From positions 1 through 55,465 of the forward strand of contig JBCCQH010000041.1 of NCBI GenBank assembly GCA_039024435.1: 55,465 bases of DNA, given 5' to 3'. The translations under genes and the position numbers were made by a program. Position 1 is the first letter of the stretch, and each line of letters starts with the position of its first letter. The notes under the pieces were generated by a model. The model was not told where the DNA came from, did no database searches, and was given only the letters and a program-made list of their open reading frames with translations. Origin of the DNA: JBCCQH01 sp039024435 (GTDB lineage Bacteria; Bacteroidota; Bacteroidia; J057; JADKCL01). Below, piece after piece: positions 1 through 7,756 of the stretch.

Positions 1-1
1 C

Positions 2-181
2 GTGAAGCGCAACCTCTCGGGGATATTCCACGGCGTGAGCGAAAAGTACTTGCAGAACTACCTGGATGAATTCTGCTACAAGCTGAACCGACGCTACGAA
101 GGGGAAACCCGATTTGCGACCATCCTGGGCAATTCGCTCCGGCATTGGAACAAATACCACGTGTGGCAAAGAGGCGGATAG
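2..181 (+). CDS. IS1595-family (ISXO2-like) transposase, C-terminal fragment
   Basis: Reading from base 2, about 59 codons run to a TAG at 179-181 and are cut by the window edge at the 5' side. The peptide contains the segment GIFHGVSEKYLQNYLDEF followed by CYKLNRRY, which resembles the end of the DDE-type ISXO2-like transposase domain (pattern G-x-x-H-x-V-s-x-x-x-L-q-x-Y-l-d-E-F-x-f-r-x-N-r-R). Such enzymes cut and paste IS1595-type elements. Only the tail is visible, so it is not possible to say whether the element is intact. No terminal inverted repeat was recognised in the roughly 140 bp between the stop codon and the next gene; a dispersed repeat lies there instead. Confidence 0.72.
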   Translation: MKRNLSGIFHGVSEKYLQNYLDEFCYKLNRRYEGETRFATILGNSLRHWNKYHVWQRGG

Positions 182-187
182 TCATTG

Positions 188-320
188 TTGGAAATTCTCT
201 TTGTGGTTGATTGCGCGTCCAGAACGCGCTAATCAGAAATCAGAAATCAGAAATCAGAAATCGATCAATTGGAAGTTTTCCTGCGCCAGTCGGAAATCAG
301 AAACCAAGCAGTTAAAAATT
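188..320 (+). repeat. Dispersed intergenic repeat, copy A
   Basis: A near-palindrome GCGCGTCC-a-GAACGCGC at 213-229 is followed by four tandem AATCAGA units and then by CAATTGGAAG, CCTGCGCCAGT and CGGAAATC words. The same combination recurs at about 19.3 kb and 43.9 kb on the same strand, and its AAATCGGAAATC-type part at 55.2 kb. Copy A sits between the transposase tail and the 3' end of the Uma2 gene. Confidence 0.7.
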
Positions 321-322
321 CA

Positions 323-934
323 TCAGCGGCCCTGTAATTCCTCCCACCCCTCATAAATCTGCCGCATTTCTATTTTTCCGCCGGTTGTACGCAGCGCAAA
401 GGCGCTCTCCAGTTGCGTCACCGATTCGAACACCCAAGTGCCGTCCGGGTCTTTCTGTAAGATGTCCACCTGCGGCTGCCGTTGTGAAATGAGTACGTAC
501 TCGGAAAAGCTTGCCAATGACCGATAAGCGGCAAATTTCTCTCCCCGGTCCCGGCCCTCCGTCGAGTCACTGAGTACTTCCACCACCAAGGTTGGATTCA
601 GCAGCGCATTGGATTTGTGTTCCGACGTCCGAATCGTTTCGGTGACCACCGAAACATCCGGATAAACCGCCGCTTCCACCGAAGGGCAGAGTACCATGAC
701 ATCACTGTTGAAGATATGAAAAACCCGGTCAGCCGGAAGCGTGCTCTTTATGGCGAAAAGAGCATTGATTGAAAGCCTTGCGTGTAATAGCGATCCACCG
801 GCCATGTCGTAGATGTGTCCACGGATGTGTTCACTTTTATGAGTTGCAACAACCTCATTTTTCAGATAGGATGCAAAATTGTCGCTAAATTTTTTCATCC
901 CCGACATGCCACCATTTATCTGCTGTTGATCCAT
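323..934 (-). CDS. Uma2 family endonuclease-like protein (DUF820)
   Basis: The C-terminal half carries the characteristic Uma2 signature: a PDVSVV strand, then LVVEVLSDSTEGRDRGEKF-AAYR and later a SEYVLISQ strand. Uma2 proteins have a PD-(D/E)xK nuclease fold; D in PDV and E in VEVLS are the expected metal-binding acids. Their biological role is poorly known; they are common in cyanobacteria and Bacteroidota and often lie next to mobile elements, as here beside a transposase fragment. The start at 934 gives 203 residues, close to the usual family length. A later ATG at 898 (191 residues) is an alternative. No signal peptide is visible, so the protein should be cytoplasmic. The N-terminal 40 residues are unlike typical members. 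Confidence 0.8.
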   Translation of the reverse strand: MDQQQINGGMSGMKKFSDNFASYLKNEVVATHKSEHIRGHIYDMAGGSLLHARLSINALFAIKSTLPADRVFHIFNSDVMVLCPSVEAAVYPDVSVVTETIRTSEHKSNALLNPTLVVEVLSDSTEGRDRGEKFAAYRSLASFSEYVLISQRQPQVDILQKDPDGTWVFESVTQLESAFALRTTGGKIEMRQIYEGWEELQGR

Positions 935-1526
935 AACGGATGAAAAATAGTAAAAAATAATTAGACAATATGGGTAAGGATGTAATAGAAAATGTGGCAC
1001 AAGTGCCACTTAGGCCCGAGGCAATGTAAGAAATATTTTGACACAGTCCCGGGCCATCCGCGTTAGAATTTGTGGAGTGTGATTGTTGAAGGACGGTTTG
1101 TCGGCAAAAATGTGACCGTATTCCCTTCCAAAAAGGGTGGAAAAAGTGTCGCCAAAAAGGATACAAAATCAAGCTCCCAGAGTACAGCACCAGCCTGGCG
1201 ATTTGGGTGATGGAGCCCAAAACCCACCGCCATGCGACTCAGAAAATTGCAGTGACCGTGGCCGGGCGCGCCTCGGAATACTCGCAACAATGACTCGCCG
1301 ATCATCGCCAATTCAATGGCTCCCCCCAATCGAAGCTGCCCCGTGTCATAGCTAATCCGGCGTAGGTTACCCGATATCAAATTCAATCCGCCAAAATTGT
1401 CTTGGTTGGCCCAAAATGTCGTACAATTTATACTGCAAATCCGGCCCGTGCCGTACTTTACGTACATGGACGGGGCGACCTCCGCAAGACCGCTCAATCA
1501 CAACGAAATTTTTTTGACCCTAGCCT
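935..1526. other. 592-bp intergenic region with no convincing gene
   Basis: This stretch separates the Uma2 gene from the thioredoxin gene (divergent). It has open frames on both strands, including one of 144 codons on the minus strand (1063-1497), but that frame shows no family motif, no signal peptide and no conserved-looking pattern. It may hold decayed coding sequence left by the nearby mobile element, plus two divergent promoters. No strong hairpin was found. Confidence 0.4.
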
Positions 1527-2417
1527 ATGAAAAAACTATTTGGTCTCCTGGGAATCCTGACCTTCACCCTGTTGTCGGCACAGGCCAGCGGCATCGACTG
1601 GAGTTCACTCAACGTGGAAAAAGCAATTGCCAAGGCAAATGCAGAGCACAAATTGGTTTTCATCGACGTCTTCGCCACCTGGTGCGGTCCCTGTAAATAC
1701 CTGGACAAGAAAGTATTTCCCGATGCCGAACTCGGCGCCTACTTCAATGCCCATTTTGTGAATTTGGAACTCGATGGCGAACGTGGTGAAGGGCCGCAGA
1801 TCATCCAGCGGTACGGCGTGGAGGGATTTCCGACCTTGCTGTTCATAGACGGCGACGGGAAATTGATCCACAAGCAAGTGGGGGCCCTCGATGCCCCCAG
1901 TCTCCTGCAAATGGGGCGGGAAGTCGTAGACCCTACGTCCTCGCCGGTGTACCAGATGAAACAAGCCTTTGCCGAAGGCAAGCGCGACAAGGCGTTTTTG
2001 TCGGATTACATGATCGAACTGTTGCAGCGGGACAAAGATCCCACGGAGCCCGCCACCGCCTATGCGGAAACCCATCCGGAGCTGGATCTGGATACCGAAA
2101 TCGAATTCCTGGTCTTCCTTTTTGGCGTACACGACCTGGATCATCCCGTGGCGCAAACCTATCTTGCAAACATTAAGACTTTCGAAAACCGCTTTCCGGA
2201 AAGCGGACAGTACAAAATCGGGTTCTTCCTGAAAGATTACGGAGCGCGGGCAATTGACGCACGTGATCCGGAAATTGGGTTGCGGGCGATCCGGGCGGTT
2301 CATCCGGCGCTGAAAAAACTGCTGGGCAAGGAGGTGCCTAAGCTCAAGGAAATGCAGGCCAGCTTCCGCGAGGCGTACGCTGCCGAAGTGAGCACCGGAG
2401 CCGCGGACGGAGGCTGA
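1527..2417 (+). CDS. Secreted thioredoxin-family protein with long C-terminal domain
   Basis: The 296-residue product begins with a signal peptide (KKLFGLLGILTFTLLSAQA) and continues into a thioredoxin fold with the active site WCGPC at residues 52-56 and the cis-proline region VEGFPTLLFID around residue 110. It should act as a thiol-disulfide oxidoreductase in the periplasm or at the outer membrane. Residues 135-296 form a largely helical extension of a kind seen in Bacteroidota thioredoxin-like proteins (DUF255-type and similar), of unknown role. It is a single gene facing the convergent small T9SS gene; no same-strand neighbour suggests a substrate. The ATG at 1527 is the only start that gives a signal peptide. 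Confidence 0.85.
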   Translation: MKKLFGLLGILTFTLLSAQASGIDWSSLNVEKAIAKANAEHKLVFIDVFATWCGPCKYLDKKVFPDAELGAYFNAHFVNLELDGERGEGPQIIQRYGVEGFPTLLFIDGDGKLIHKQVGALDAPSLLQMGREVVDPTSSPVYQMKQAFAEGKRDKAFLSDYMIELLQRDKDPTEPATAYAETHPELDLDTEIEFLVFLFGVHDLDHPVAQTYLANIKTFENRFPESGQYKIGFFLKDYGARAIDARDPEIGLRAIRAVHPALKKLLGKEVPKLKEMQASFREAYAAEVSTGAADGG

Positions 2418-2553
2418 GCGGGGGCAGACTCAGGAATGCAAAATGAGCGAGCGCCAAGACCCCCGAGGGGGCCTTGGGCGTGTCCGATTGGCGGGATCAA
2501 AGGGAAAAACCGTGCCTTGGTTGTCTGAAAGCGTTGGCGGAAGCCTGCCCGAC

Positions 2554-2913
2554 TTAGCGGATGGCAAAGGTCTGCGTATCCGAACCGCTGCCGGTGGTGA
2601 CTTTCAGGAAATAGGTGCCCGAAGGCAAGTCACCAACACGAAATTTGACACGGTTTTGTCCCGCCGCGAAGCTAGCCGCGCCAGTCCAGATCTCGCGACC
2701 ATCGAGATTGGCTACTGACAGGGCGGTCGTTCCGGCTTGGGCCAGGACCAGGTCCATGACCAGCGAATTGCCCCGTCGGATCATATTTTCGGAGGTAACC
2801 ATCTGAAGGTCAGGGGGCGGAAGTTCGTCGCCGCCCGCCTGGACCTGGGGAGTGTGGAGGATCGGGAGGACGAGTAGCGCGAGCATAGCGAAAGTTTTAG
2901 CGAGCTTTTTCAT
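2554..2913 (-). CDS. Small secreted protein with T9SS type A sorting-like tail
   Basis: The 119-residue product has a signal peptide (KKLAKTFAMLALLVLPILHTPQVQA) and then only about 90 residues. The last 75 resemble the T9SS C-terminal sorting domain (alternating beta strands, LPSGTYFLKVTTGSG near the end, then a short basic tail ending FAIR). It is therefore almost a sorting domain by itself, with a tiny mature N-terminus (GGDELPPPDLQ). It should be exported by the Sec pathway and possibly by T9SS. Function is unknown. It converges with the thioredoxin gene and is followed upstream by an AT-rich region that probably holds its promoter. Confidence 0.65.
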   Translation of the reverse strand: MKKLAKTFAMLALLVLPILHTPQVQAGGDELPPPDLQMVTSENMIRRGNSLVMDLVLAQAGTTALSVANLDGREIWTGAASFAAGQNRVKFRVGDLPSGTYFLKVTTGSGSDTQTFAIR

Positions 2914-3246
2914 AGCAAAAATAGGTTAGGTGGGCCGCGTCGGACGCGGCGGAAGTTGATTTTCGTTTTGGAATTGTGATTGCCTTTGTCGTTTAGACGG
3001 TGCCCTGGAGCAAAACGTTGCGTGGGGGCCGCAAAAAATTTGTTAATAAAACTTTATTAAAGTTAATCTGCTGATTGTGAGAGGGGTGTATGGAAAAATA
3101 TCGGCGTAAAAATGCCGGATGCGGGATCCCTCACCCGGGGAAGCTGGCGGCACGGTGTCCCGTATCGGTACAGCGGTGTTCCGATCTGGGACAATCGGAC
3201 GTCCCCGCAGTTCCCCGAGGCCTCGCTGCACGCCCCTGCATTCCCC
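2914..3246. other. Intergenic region, AT-rich promoter island then GC-rich non-coding
   Basis: The part next to the small T9SS gene (3030-3080) is rich in A and T and probably carries its minus-strand promoter. The rest (3090-3246) has overlapping short frames in three plus-strand phases but none with a motif, and I see no gene in it. It ends at the terminator of the glucan operon. Confidence 0.4.
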
Positions 3247-3286
3247 AAAAAAGAAAAGCTCGCCGAGGAAAAGAACCCCCGGCGAG
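3247..3286 (-). terminator. Rho-independent terminator of the glucan operon
   Basis: A perfect 7-bp inverted repeat CTCGCCG (3259-3265) / CGGCGAG (3280-3286) is followed, when read on the minus strand, by a T-rich tract (complement of 3247-3257, AAAAAAGAAAA). It lies 25 bp beyond the stop codon of the last operon gene at 3312, which is the position expected for the operon terminator. Confidence 0.75.
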
Positions 3287-3311
3287 TTTCTATCATTGTA
3301 GGTAACCGCCG

Positions 3312-4187
3312 CTAAGACGCCTGAGTGGCCACACCGCCGCGGTGGAAATCGACCAGTTCATCGATTGGGTGGCGGCAGACTTTGCGGATCCGCATGCTAA
3401 AGTGCGCGGCAACCTCCGCCAATATTTCCTGGTTGTGGAAGGCAATGGAGCCGATGAAGCCCAAAGCGTATTGCTGGTAGTCCGGGTAGGGAAGGATACG
3501 AACCCGGAAAAAATTCTCGAAACCCCGCCGTACGATGGCGCGCAGACAATCGTAGTTCAGCCGGTTGTCGTAGAAGCGGGCAAATTGCGCCAGGAACACA
3601 TTGGGGTCCTTCTCCTGGTAGGTGCGGGCCAGAATCTGATCCTGACTCAGGTGAAACTCACCCTCAAATTCCTGCTTCAACCTGGCGGGCAGTTGATCTT
3701 CCAGGTACAACTTGACCACTTGGATCCCCAGATAAGAGCCACTGCCTTCGTCGCCGAAGATGTAGCCGTGGGAAGGGACATTGTGGATGATTTCGCCCTG
3801 GTCCCAGACACAAGAATTGGATCCGGTTCCGATGATGCAAGCGATGCCGGTGGCGTTGCCGAGGGAGGCGCGCGCCGCAGCGATCATATCGTGGTCCACG
3901 TAGACCAGCGCATTGGGAAAAGTCCGGTCCAGGGCGATTTTTACGACCCGGTTCATTTTTTCACTGGAACAACCTGCCCCGTAATAGTTCACCACCGCAA
4001 TGTCATCGAGGCGGATCGGGATTTGATGGAAAGCGGGTGAGATCGCATTGGCGATGAATTCCGAAGAATGAAAATAGGGATTGAAACCGAGGGTTTTGAG
4101 GCGGTAGGCCACCGCTCCTTTATCATCGATTACGACCCAGTCGGTCTTGGAAGATCCGCTGTCCGCGAGCACGGTAAAACTACTCAT
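3312..4187 (-). CDS. BadF/BadG/BcrA-type ATPase, N-acetylglucosamine-kinase-like
   Basis: The 291-residue protein opens with the ASKHA phosphate-1 loop ADSGSSKTDWVVID (residues 8-21) and has the second phosphate motif GIACIIGTGSNS and the adenosine-region segment GDEGSGSYLG. This matches the BadF/BadG family branch annotated as GlcNAc or glucosamine kinases in Bacteroidota. It would phosphorylate a hexose or amino sugar in the cytoplasm. It is the last gene of the glucan operon, overlapping the hydrolase gene before it by 4 nt (ATGA), so it may phosphorylate the final sugar released by the pathway. The substrate cannot be read from sequence; glucose from beta-glucan is the contextual guess. 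No signal peptide. Confidence 0.85.
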   Translation of the reverse strand: MSSFTVLADSGSSKTDWVVIDDKGAVAYRLKTLGFNPYFHSSEFIANAISPAFHQIPIRLDDIAVVNYYGAGCSSEKMNRVVKIALDRTFPNALVYVDHDMIAAARASLGNATGIACIIGTGSNSCVWDQGEIIHNVPSHGYIFGDEGSGSYLGIQVVKLYLEDQLPARLKQEFEGEFHLSQDQILARTYQEKDPNVFLAQFARFYDNRLNYDCLRAIVRRGFENFFRVRILPYPDYQQYALGFIGSIAFHNQEILAEVAAHFSMRIRKVCRHPIDELVDFHRGGVATQAS

Positions 4188-5458
4188 GGGATAACTTTAA
4201 ATGGAATATTGCCGGTAGCCACTTTCCCCTTTCCGTCGTGGACGAACAAGAATAACCGGTACTCGCCGGGATCCGGCGCAGTAAAAGTGACTTCGTTGTC
4301 GTTTTGGGTCGATTTCGGAAAGATGCCCCGCAGAGGCTTGGGCGCCTTTTCCGCATCACCGCCGGTGCGTTTGTCGGTACTTTCGGGAATCACCTGCCAC
4401 TCGTAGCGCAGGGGATCATTTTCTTTGTCCACAATCGCCACCGATCCTTGCATCGCCGTTCCGGCAGCGACGGTGATGTTGTCGACCGGGCGCTGATCAT
4501 TGAGGCGGAATTTTGCGATGGTTGGGGCGAAATTTTCGGGATCGTTCTTGCGCCAGCCTTGAATCAGGATGTCCATGACTTCCGTTTCTTCGCCCGCTTC
4601 GGTAAACAGGCCGAACCAGGTCGAGGTGTGTTCCTGCTTTTGGCCCCACAAAAACACGTAGGAACCGAGGCAACTTTGCTTGTCGCCCAGGATGGCGTTG
4701 AAGCTTTTTTCGTAGGTGCGCGCCTTTTGGGAGCTGGTTTCCTCAATCGAGGCTCCCCACTTCGTCTTAGCGACTTCCCACCAGCCGTAGGGCCCCCACT
4801 CGGCGACCACGTAGGGCTTTTTCCAGCCGTAGACCCGCATGGCCTCCGGGAGGTAGGCGATATTGCCGTAGGTATTGACCCCGAGGATGTCGAGGCTTGG
4901 GGTAAACTTGTTGATCAGCTTGACCTCGGCCACGTCCAGTCCGGCGGTGACCGCCATGGTCGGATGGTTGGGATCCTCCTCGTGGATCATTTGGCAGATT
5001 TCTTCGAGGTACTTCCACACGTCGAAGTTTGAGTAGTCGAGGTCCATCTCGTTGCCCACCCCCCAAAGGAGAATCGCGGGGTGATCTTTGTATTTGCGCA
5101 CGACCCGGCGGAACTCTGCGAGTTGTCCTTTGATCGCGTCTTCGTTCGTGTAGTCAAATCCTTGCCGCTCTTGTCCCATCCAAATGCCAAAGGTCACGGT
5201 CAGGCCGTGTTCGAGGGCTTCTTCCAGGATTTGGTCAGTTTCATCGCTGATGCCCCAGGTGCGGATCGAGTTGCCGCCGTAGTCTTTGAGTTTCGCCAGC
5301 TCGACCGTACCGCCTGCGCCATTGATGTAATACGGCTCGCCGTTGCGCAGCAATTGAAATCCGTCCGGAGTTTCGACGATCTCGACTTTGGCGCATTGGG
5401 CGTAGGCCACCCCACCAAAGAGTACCCAGCAGATCAGGGAGAAGAATAGCTTTTTCAT
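4184..5458 (-). CDS. Secreted clan GH-A glycoside hydrolase (GH2-type TIM barrel) with C-terminal Ig/PKD-like domain
   Basis: The product (424 residues) has a signal peptide (KKLFFSLICWVLFGGVAYAQ) and a TIM barrel of clan GH-A type. The acid/base is probably E137 in ILLWGVGNEMD and the nucleophile E220 in PYVVAEWGPYG, the two glutamates expected on strands 4 and 7. Residues about 325-424 form a beta-sandwich domain (NFAPTIAKFRLN... GEYRLFLFVHDGKGKVATG). Such proteins are usually annotated as GH2 TIM-barrel enzymes; GH5-, GH17- or GH158-like beta-glucanases share the fold. With GH16 and GH3 neighbours, activity on beta-1,3-glucan is likely. I chose the ATG at 5458, five bases after the GH16 stop; a TTG at 5467 would overlap that stop by 4 nt and is possible. 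Confidence 0.8.
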   Translation of the reverse strand: MKKLFFSLICWVLFGGVAYAQCAKVEIVETPDGFQLLRNGEPYYINGAGGTVELAKLKDYGGNSIRTWGISDETDQILEEALEHGLTVTFGIWMGQERQGFDYTNEDAIKGQLAEFRRVVRKYKDHPAILLWGVGNEMDLDYSNFDVWKYLEEICQMIHEEDPNHPTMAVTAGLDVAEVKLINKFTPSLDILGVNTYGNIAYLPEAMRVYGWKKPYVVAEWGPYGWWEVAKTKWGASIEETSSQKARTYEKSFNAILGDKQSCLGSYVFLWGQKQEHTSTWFGLFTEAGEETEVMDILIQGWRKNDPENFAPTIAKFRLNDQRPVDNITVAAGTAMQGSVAIVDKENDPLRYEWQVIPESTDKRTGGDAEKAPKPLRGIFPKSTQNDNEVTFTAPDPGEYRLFLFVHDGKGKVATGNIPFKVIP

Positions 5459-5463
5459 CGGAC

Positions 5464-6273
5464 TCAATTTGACTGGTAAACACGTACGTAATCGACTTCC
5501 ATCAGCTTGGGGGCTTGTAGCGCCGCGGCATTTACGTTGCCCCCAAGGTTGCCGCCCACGGCGACGTTCAACAGCAGATGGAATGCCGCATCAAACGGCC
5601 AGGTATTGCTCACCGCGTCGTTGGTGCGGAGGACCTCGAACACCTCTGTCTCGTCGTAGTACCACACGATTTTGTTTTGGTCCCACTCGGTGGTGTATAC
5701 GTGAAAATTGCCATCCGGCTGGAAGGGAAATGAGTTGCCCAGCAGATTGCGGTTGCCGAAGGGGTCAGCGAAATGAATGGTAGTCAGCACCTCGTTCGGG
5801 CTGTTGCCCACGTACTCCATGATGTCGATTTCGCCGCTGACCGGCCAAGGCTCGGTGGGATCGGTCGGCAGCATCCAGAAGGCGTGCCAGAGGCCGGGGG
5901 TATTGTCCATGCGGATGGACGCTTCGATCCGTCCGTACTTGAAGTCGCCAGAACCCACCGTGCGGATGCGGCCCGAAGTGTAGCCGTAGCCGGCCACGCT
6001 GTCCGCCACTGCGGCGATGCGCAAAAACCCATTGGCGACGCTCACGTTTTCGGCCTGGTAATATTGATCTTCTTCATTGCCCCAGCGCCAGAGGCCGTAG
6101 TCGGATCCGTCGCCGAGCTGCACATCCCATTTGTCCCGGTCCAGCTCATCCCCATTGAATTCATCCGCCCAGACCAGGCTGAATTCACGAATGGGAGGAT
6201 CGCTTTGTTCACAAGCAGAAAACAGAGCCAAGGCCACGATAACGGTCAGCAAGAGGGAAATTCGGATCTTCAT
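5464..6273 (-). CDS. GH16 family endo-beta-glucanase (laminarinase-like) lipoprotein
   Basis: The 269-residue product begins with a lipoprotein signal ending LALFSAC (lipidated Cys21). The mature part is a GH16 jelly roll: FSLVWADEFNGDELD at the start, GRIEASIRM in the middle, and the catalytic motif GEIDIMEYVG at 147-156, where E148 is the nucleophile and E153 the acid/base. The one-residue-bulged EIDIME form is typical of the GH16 laminarinase/endo-beta-1,3(4)-glucanase subfamilies. It should sit on the cell surface or outer membrane and cut laminarin-like glucans into oligosaccharides. The ATG at 6273 gives the standard KIRISLLLT signal; another ATG five codons upstream is less likely. Its stop lies five bases from the next gene. 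Confidence 0.9.
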   Translation of the reverse strand: MKIRISLLLTVIVALALFSACEQSDPPIREFSLVWADEFNGDELDRDKWDVQLGDGSDYGLWRWGNEEDQYYQAENVSVANGFLRIAAVADSVAGYGYTSGRIRTVGSGDFKYGRIEASIRMDNTPGLWHAFWMLPTDPTEPWPVSGEIDIMEYVGNSPNEVLTTIHFADPFGNRNLLGNSFPFQPDGNFHVYTTEWDQNKIVWYYDETEVFEVLRTNDAVSNTWPFDAAFHLLLNVAVGGNLGGNVNAAALQAPKLMEVDYVRVYQSN

Positions 6274-6348
6274 ATCGGTTTTCAGCATCTTGAATCAAGG
6301 ATGGGCGCATCGCAGCCGAGGCCGCAACGCGCCGCTCCGTTGATTGAT

Positions 6349-7671
6349 TTACAGTTTGAATATCTTCTTGGTGGCTTGATTGCCTTTCTTGTCGCGGATC
6401 GTGATGAAGTAAGCCCCCGCCGGGTAGCCGTTGGTGGAAACTTCGAGTTCGGTTTTGCTCAGGCCGGTCAGTTCGGTGATCGTCCGACCGGTGATGTCGG
6501 TGAGGGTCACTTCCGCCATCGGCTTATCCGAACGCAGCGTCAACTGATCGGTGAAAGGCACCGGGGCCACCGAAAGTTCGAGGGCGAGGGCTTCCTCGTC
6601 CACCGATACCATTTCCATCGAGAAGGTAAAGTTGTCGAAGTAAATGCTGTCCTCGGTGTCCGTCGTCGGGTTGAGGAGCAAGACAAACTTTTCAATGGAA
6701 GTCGCCGTCGGGATGGAAGACAGGTCGATGGCGAAACTTTCCCAAGCCGTGGTGCTGGTGGTCGTCACCGTCGTATTTACGAGGTCCATGCCGTTGGCAT
6801 CCTGGAGGATGACCACGAAGTCCTGCGGCGCCGTCTGGTCGTAGAGTTGGATATTGGCGGTGTTGTAGGTCGCCGTGGTGAACGGGATCGCGAGATCGCC
6901 GCCGAAAGCGCCATCGTTGGTGGGAGGCACAAACTTCTGGAAGCGGCCCACCGTCGAGGAGGTGTTGATGCCGGAGGGATTCGGGTTCGGTCCCGTGGTC
7001 AGCGTACCGTTGGTGAAGGTGTAGCTCACGTTGCGCTGGCATTCGACATCGTCCGCAATCGCCGGATCGGCCGGAGCACCACCGCAGGGATCACTGAAGG
7101 CGGGTCCCATCAGATCGTCGAACAAAAATGTATTGCCCGAGTTCGTGTTGGGTTCAAACAGGAGGACGAGGCGGTTGCCGTTGGTATCGGGTACGTTGAC
7201 GTCCGGCCGGTTCGAAAAGGTGAAGGTCAGCGTTTCCCACTGGTTGGCGACCGTCGTCATGGCGGTGTACTCACTGTGGCGACCGGCGGGGAAATTGGTT
7301 GGGCCGGCCACGTTGCCGTCTTCCAGGGTAATCTGCAGCGGCAGACCGGCGGCCGGGCTGTAGACCTTGAGCGACATGGTCTTCGCCCCACTCACGTAAT
7401 CGCTGAGGTTTTCCATCTTGTTCGTGCCCGGAGGATCGATGATGATCACGTCAAACGGGGCCCCGGGGTTGCGCCCATACTCGGCACACAGGGCGCTGGT
7501 GTTGACGCCACCGGTCGCGGGATTGCTGAACATCTGGTCGAAGCTGGTGCCGTCAAAAAAGCCGTACACGCAGTTCTCCGGATTGTCAAAGTCGTCCCAG
7601 GTAGTTTGGGCCATCCCCAAACCACCCCCTACCACGAGGGCAGTCAAGATCAGTGTAATTCTTAGTCTCAT
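6349..7671 (-). CDS. T9SS-exported protein with two repeated glycan-binding-like domains
   Basis: The 440-residue product has a signal peptide (RLRITLILTALVVGGGLGMAQ), two related beta-sandwich segments (about 22-200 and 205-350), and a T9SS type A sorting domain at the end (LELSVAPVPFTDQLTLRS ... GYPAGAYFITIRDKKG ... KKIFKL). Both central segments share the pattern of N-terminal DDF or YTFTNG, a WE(T/S) strand and a closing (L)FDD(L) or YFDNFTF strand, like carbohydrate-binding modules of the CBM4/9/22 superfamily fold, though I cannot assign a family. It probably binds glucan outside the cell. It lies between the GH3 and GH16 genes, with gaps of 85 and 75 nt, the only sizeable gaps in the operon. 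Confidence 0.75.
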   Translation of the reverse strand: MRLRITLILTALVVGGGLGMAQTTWDDFDNPENCVYGFFDGTSFDQMFSNPATGGVNTSALCAEYGRNPGAPFDVIIIDPPGTNKMENLSDYVSGAKTMSLKVYSPAAGLPLQITLEDGNVAGPTNFPAGRHSEYTAMTTVANQWETLTFTFSNRPDVNVPDTNGNRLVLLFEPNTNSGNTFLFDDLMGPAFSDPCGGAPADPAIADDVECQRNVSYTFTNGTLTTGPNPNPSGINTSSTVGRFQKFVPPTNDGAFGGDLAIPFTTATYNTANIQLYDQTAPQDFVVILQDANGMDLVNTTVTTTSTTAWESFAIDLSSIPTATSIEKFVLLLNPTTDTEDSIYFDNFTFSMEMVSVDEEALALELSVAPVPFTDQLTLRSDKPMAEVTLTDITGRTITELTGLSKTELEVSTNGYPAGAYFITIRDKKGNQATKKIFKL

Positions 7672-7756
7672 ACTCGTTCTATTAAAATGTGCAATCAATT
7701 TCTTATTGTCAATGATACACTAACTAAAAGTAATGAATCTAGCGCGTTGGTGCAAG

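Noticed and set aside
1063..1497. 144-codon minus-strand frame in the first intergenic region
   Set aside because: No signal peptide, motif or plausible domain pattern; codon use is not convincing.
5773..7665. Long plus-strand open frames (up to 630 codons) opposite the glucan operon
   Set aside because: They read antisense to clear hydrolase and T9SS genes, have no motifs, and arise from high GC with a biased third position.
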